Assembly: GCA_965230045.1 (NCBI GenBank) | Contig: OZ245940.1 | Span: forward strand, 2,976,001 to 3,040,000 | Source of the DNA: G963662905 sp965230045 | GTDB taxonomy: Bacteria; Bacteroidota; Bacteroidia; Bacteroidales; WRLA01 | Reading direction: 5' to 3' | Length of the DNA stretch: 64,000 nt | Shown here: positions 61,564 through 64,000 of the stretch, one piece after another | Layout: each line of letters starts with the position of its first letter | Numbering within the stretch: the stretch's first letter is position 1 | Notes under the pieces: model-generated | What the model was told of the DNA's origin: nothing | What the model saw: the letters and a program-made list of their open reading frames with translations, nothing else | Database searches by the model: none | Translations under genes and position numbers: made by a program

Positions 61564-61874
61564 GATGGAATACAATTATCCTTTGATTAGAAAATAAAAT
61601 AAGAAAACAAAAAATGAACAGGCCAGAAAGTTATCCAGCCAAAAAGAAGGGAAAAAAATTAATAGATCCAGCATTCGTAAAGCCCCTTGCCTTCACACTT
61701 ATAGAGATTTGATATGACGATCTTGCTTATCACGATGACAAAATTAAAAGGAAAAAGCATAATGTCAAGGGTTTGGAGAGGGAGTGGTGTTATTTTTACA
61801 GAATATAAATAACTGATAGCCTTCGAATCAAAAAATTTGTTTTTCAAAGGTATTAACATTAATTTTGTTTTAAA

Positions 61875-62087
61875 ATGAAACCCATGGCTTCGATTATAAT
61901 AAAACCGAAAACTCTTGAAGAACGTTTGTTTTTGATGGACTTGCTTAAGCGGATGAATATTACAAGCACCTTGGTCGAGGAGCCTGAAATAAATTACGAG
62001 ACAAAAAAAGCCATAAAAGATGTTGTGGACGGAAAAGTGAATAAAGTCAGTAATTCGGATCAATTGTTTGATGAACTGGAAATTTGA
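61875..62087 (+). CDS. Probable antitoxin (DUF2683-like) of a YafQ-type pair
   Basis: A 70-residue protein, MKPMASIIIKPKTLEERLFLMDLLKRMNITSTLVEE…, resembling the short DUF2683 proteins of Bacteroidota that accompany RelE-type toxins. The likely start may be the second Met (MASIII). Its TGA stop overlaps the toxin ATG by one base (TGATG). Family name given from memory of the pattern. Confidence 0.7.
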   Translation: MKPMASIIIKPKTLEERLFLMDLLKRMNITSTLVEEPEINYETKKAIKDVVDGKVNKVSNSDQLFDELEI

Positions 62088-62359
62088 TGTATCAAATTGA
62101 TTATACCAATCGGTTTAAAAAGGATGTCAAAATCCTGAAAAAGAGACACTATAATTTAAATCTCCTAAAGGAAATCATTCAAACACTGGAAAAAGACGGC
62201 GCACTTCCAAACAAATTTAGTCCACACATTTTGTCCGGAAATTATAGCGGATTTTGGGAAGCTCATATAAAATCAGACTGGCTAATTATCTGGCATATTG
62301 ATGTTCATAAGGATACAATTAGCCTTGTGAGAACGGGCACCCATAGTGACCTGTTTTAA
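62087..62359 (+). CDS. YafQ-family mRNA interferase toxin
   Basis: A 90-residue RelE-superfamily toxin from the ATG at 62087. The residues known to be catalytic in E. coli YafQ are all present at near-identical positions: H47 (SPHILSG), H60 (WEAH), D64-W65 (KSDWLIIW), H86 and F90 (THSDLF). It would cleave mRNA on the ribosome and is probably active. Translationally coupled to its antitoxin. A tandem repeat region follows. Confidence 0.9.
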   Translation: MYQIDYTNRFKKDVKILKKRHYNLNLLKEIIQTLEKDGALPNKFSPHILSGNYSGFWEAHIKSDWLIIWHIDVHKDTISLVRTGTHSDLF

Positions 62360-62416
62360 AGGCTTTTTAGCCGCTGTGCGGCTTTTCTGAAAAATTGTTT
62401 TTTGAAAAAGAGATTA

Positions 62417-62707
62417 CTCCTCACTACGCTCGTCGAAAGGACGCTCCAATCCCCAATTGTAGAAAATTGCAGTATGGAGCGTCCTCCCGAGTTCCAAGCG
62501 AGGGAACTTAATGAGCTTCCGCCCTCTAAATCAGAATCAAAACCACAATTAGAGGGAAATTGTGTTGGGGGATGTTGGGGTTTCTCCTCACTGCGTTCGT
62601 CGAAAGGACGCTCCAATCTCCAATTTTCGGGAATTGCAGTATGGAGCATCCTCCCGATCGCCAAGCGAGGGAACTCAATGAGCTTCCGCCCACTAAATCA
62701 GAATCAA
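62417..62707. repeat. Two tandem ~124-bp repeat units
   Basis: Units 62417-62540 and 62584-62707 (offset 167) begin CTCCTCACTACGCTCGTCGA and end TAAATCAGAATCAA, differing at about a dozen positions. Each contains an inverted pair, GGACGCTCCAAT…ATGGAGCGTCC. The right end of the second unit overlaps the stop codon of the TPR lipoprotein gene. Non-coding otherwise. Confidence 0.88.
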
Positions 62708-63120
62708 GGACAATGTTTGAAATAGTCAACAATATTGTCTTTTCCTAAATTGTGTGCTTTCCGGAAATCGGCGCAGGCTCCATCATCATTTCCCATGTAT
62801 TTCTTTACCAGTCCACGGTTAAAATAGGCATCTGCATAAGTAGGCTTCAGCCGAATGGCTTCATTGTAATCGGACAGCGCCTGATCAAAATCTCCAATAT
62901 CAGTGTAGGTGTTTCCCCTTTGATACCATGCTTCGGCATTCTCCGGATCAAGCTCAATCGCTTCATCGAAGAGCTGCCGCGCTCCGGCATTGTCGTTTTT
63001 ATAGACCATTCGCACGCCTTCGCGCACTTTATCAAAGCTGGCTTTTTTCTTGTCCTGGCAACTGCTCAACAGCAGGCTGAATATAAAAAGGATGGGAAGT
63101 ATTCGAAAAAATTTTCTCAT
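62704..63120 (-). CDS. TPR-repeat lipoprotein
   Basis: A 138-residue lipoprotein (MRKFFRILPILFIFSLLLSSC; Cys21) with about two and a half tetratricopeptide repeats: GARQLFDEAIELDPENAEAWYQRGNTY, FDQALSDYNEAIRLKPTYADAYFNRGLV and the partial GACADFRKAHNLGK. TPRs form protein-binding superhelices; the partner is unknown. The stop codon lies in the end of a tandem repeat unit, so the C terminus (…FKHCP) may have been altered by the repeat insertion. Confidence 0.88.
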   Translation of the reverse strand: MRKFFRILPILFIFSLLLSSCQDKKKASFDKVREGVRMVYKNDNAGARQLFDEAIELDPENAEAWYQRGNTYTDIGDFDQALSDYNEAIRLKPTYADAYFNRGLVKKYMGNDDGACADFRKAHNLGKDNIVDYFKHCP

Positions 63121-63253
63121 GGTTCAAATTTTAATCTGCAAATTTCGGAATTTTTTTCTTCTGACAAAGCGCTGCTGATAATGAACGATTGCTTTGATTA
63201 TATGTTATTTAGATTAAATAAAAACAACTGTCTATAATTGCAAAACCGGACTT

Positions 63254-64000
63254 ATGGAAATGAACGAAATTCTGAAGCGCTTGCCAAAGCATTTGCAAAA
63301 TATCATTATCGATCAGCCCTATAACGAATATACGGAGCAGGATCATGCGGTCTGGCGCTACATCATGCGCCGTAATGTGGATTATCTGCCTAAGGTGGCA
63401 CATAAATCCTATCTAAATGGCCTGAAAAAAACCGGTATCAGCATTGATCGTATTCCTCATATGTACGGCATGAACCGCATTTTGAAAGAAATTGGCTGGG
63501 CTGCCGTAGCGGTGGACGGCTTTATTCCTCCGGCTGCTTTTATGGAATTTCAGGCGTATAATGTTTTGGTCATCGCGGCCGATATCCGCCCAATTGATCA
63601 GGTTTTATACACGCCTGCACCGGATATTGTGCATGAAGCTGCCGGACACGCGCCCATTATTGCCGAGCCTGAATATGCCGGTTACCTGGGCCGCTTTGGC
63701 CAAATTGGTTCCCGGGCTTTTTCATCAGCGGTTGATTATCAGCAGTATGAGGCAATACGGCATCTGTCCATTCTCAAAGCTGATCCGTATTCGGATGCAA
63801 AAGATATCCGCAAAGCAGAGCAGAAACTTGCCGGAATCGAAACCCTCATGGACGGTATGAGCGAAATGGCGCGCATTCGTAACCTGCATTGGTGGACGGT
63901 AGAATATGGTTTGCTGGGCAGTTTGGAAAAACCCCGGATTTATGGCGCCGGACTGCTTTCATCTATTGGCGAGAGTTTTTCTGCTTTGCAGGATGATGTG
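63254..64000 (+). CDS. Aromatic amino acid hydroxylase (biopterin-dependent), 5' part
   Basis: The first 249 codons of a frame that runs past the window's end. Non-haem iron ligands of the family are present: H127 and H132 in IVHEAAGHAP and E217 in HWWTVEYGLLG. Other conserved blocks are GMNRILKEIGW…VDGFIPP and IRPIDQVLYTPAPD. It resembles the long bacterial phenylalanine-4-hydroxylase type. It uses O2 and tetrahydropterin to make tyrosine from phenylalanine (or a related reaction). No signal peptide. A regulatory domain, if any, would be C-terminal. Confidence 0.9.
   Translation, partial: MEMNEILKRLPKHLQNIIIDQPYNEYTEQDHAVWRYIMRRNVDYLPKVAHKSYLNGLKKTGISIDRIPHMYGMNRILKEIGWAAVAVDGFIPPAAFMEFQAYNVLVIAADIRPIDQVLYTPAPDIVHEAAGHAPIIAEPEYAGYLGRFGQIGSRAFSSAVDYQQYEAIRHLSILKADPYSDAKDIRKAEQKLAGIETLMDGMSEMARIRNLHWWTVEYGLLGSLEKPRIYGAGLLSSIGESFSALQDDV

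Noticed and set aside
61659..62063. 134-codon minus-strand frame
   Set aside because: Opposite the antitoxin of the YafQ-type pair; the plus-strand pair with coupled stop/start and intact catalytic residues is much better supported.

Overview
The window is a stretch of chromosome from a member of the Bacteroidota. The evidence is direct. Four secreted proteins end in Por/type IX secretion (T9SS) sorting domains and two of these are gingipain-like C25 peptidases. Several genes sit behind the Bacteroidota-type promoter (TTG or TTTG, about 19-20 nt, then TAnnTTTG). SusC/D and T9SS machinery are absent, so the genus cannot be fixed. The coding repertoire (glycyl radical enzyme, extracellular proteases, GH3 enzymes) suits a protein- and polysaccharide-degrading anaerobe or facultative anaerobe, perhaps of the class Bacteroidia; that is inference.

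Layout. 1-4.6 kb is mobile-DNA debris. A parDE toxin-antitoxin pair lies in what looks like an integron-type cassette, flanked by 230-bp direct repeats carrying the 5' end of a tyrosine recombinase gene, followed by a complete IS66 element with an 8-bp target duplication. 4.7-8.7 kb holds a secreted C25 peptidase. 9.3-14.5 kb holds two GH3 glycosidases. 14.5-16.3 kb is non-coding and rich in palindromes and tandem repeats. 16.3-22.5 kb is a type I restriction-modification operon (hsdR, a DUF1016 nuclease, hsdM, hsdS). 23-25.5 kb has a short-chain dehydrogenase with its TetR regulator, a DUF2809 membrane protein and a VOC lipoprotein. 25.9-27.5 kb is hipBA. 27.6-28.4 kb has a dispersed palindromic element, a cut-off GIY-YIG gene and tRNA-Pro with a partial duplicate. 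28.6-34.7 kb has a second C25 peptidase, an HDAC-family deacetylase and a metallo-beta-lactamase-fold hydrolase.

34.8-41.5 kb is a four-gene signalling operon (degenerate sensor kinase, Cache-domain kinase, response regulator, hybrid kinase) with no DNA-binding output. 41.6-50.9 kb has an S9 peptidase, two small T9SS proteins, a tRNA-dihydrouridine synthase, a large hybrid kinase and an EamA transporter.

The most interesting block is 51-61.6 kb, all on the minus strand. It encodes a C69 dipeptidase, an S37 prolyl peptidase, a toxin-antitoxin pair, trans-3-hydroxy-L-proline dehydratase, a pyrroline-2-carboxylate reductase-like protein, an M24 Xaa-Pro aminopeptidase, trans-4-hydroxy-L-proline dehydratase (glycyl radical HypD) and its radical-SAM activase. 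Together they would trim proline-rich peptides and return both 3- and 4-hydroxyproline to the proline pool, as expected for growth on collagen-like protein. The C25 and S9 peptidases could feed it. The window ends with a DUF2683/YafQ-type toxin-antitoxin pair, tandem repeats, a TPR lipoprotein and the start of an aromatic amino acid hydroxylase.

Four families of dispersed non-coding repeats recur: A, a 330-370 bp palindromic element with GGTTCTAC ends; B, a CTAACAATTAAGCAACG-led element; C, a 33-nt ACTCATCGGATGACT hairpin; D, a roughly 42-bp sequence that supplies the last codons of hipA.
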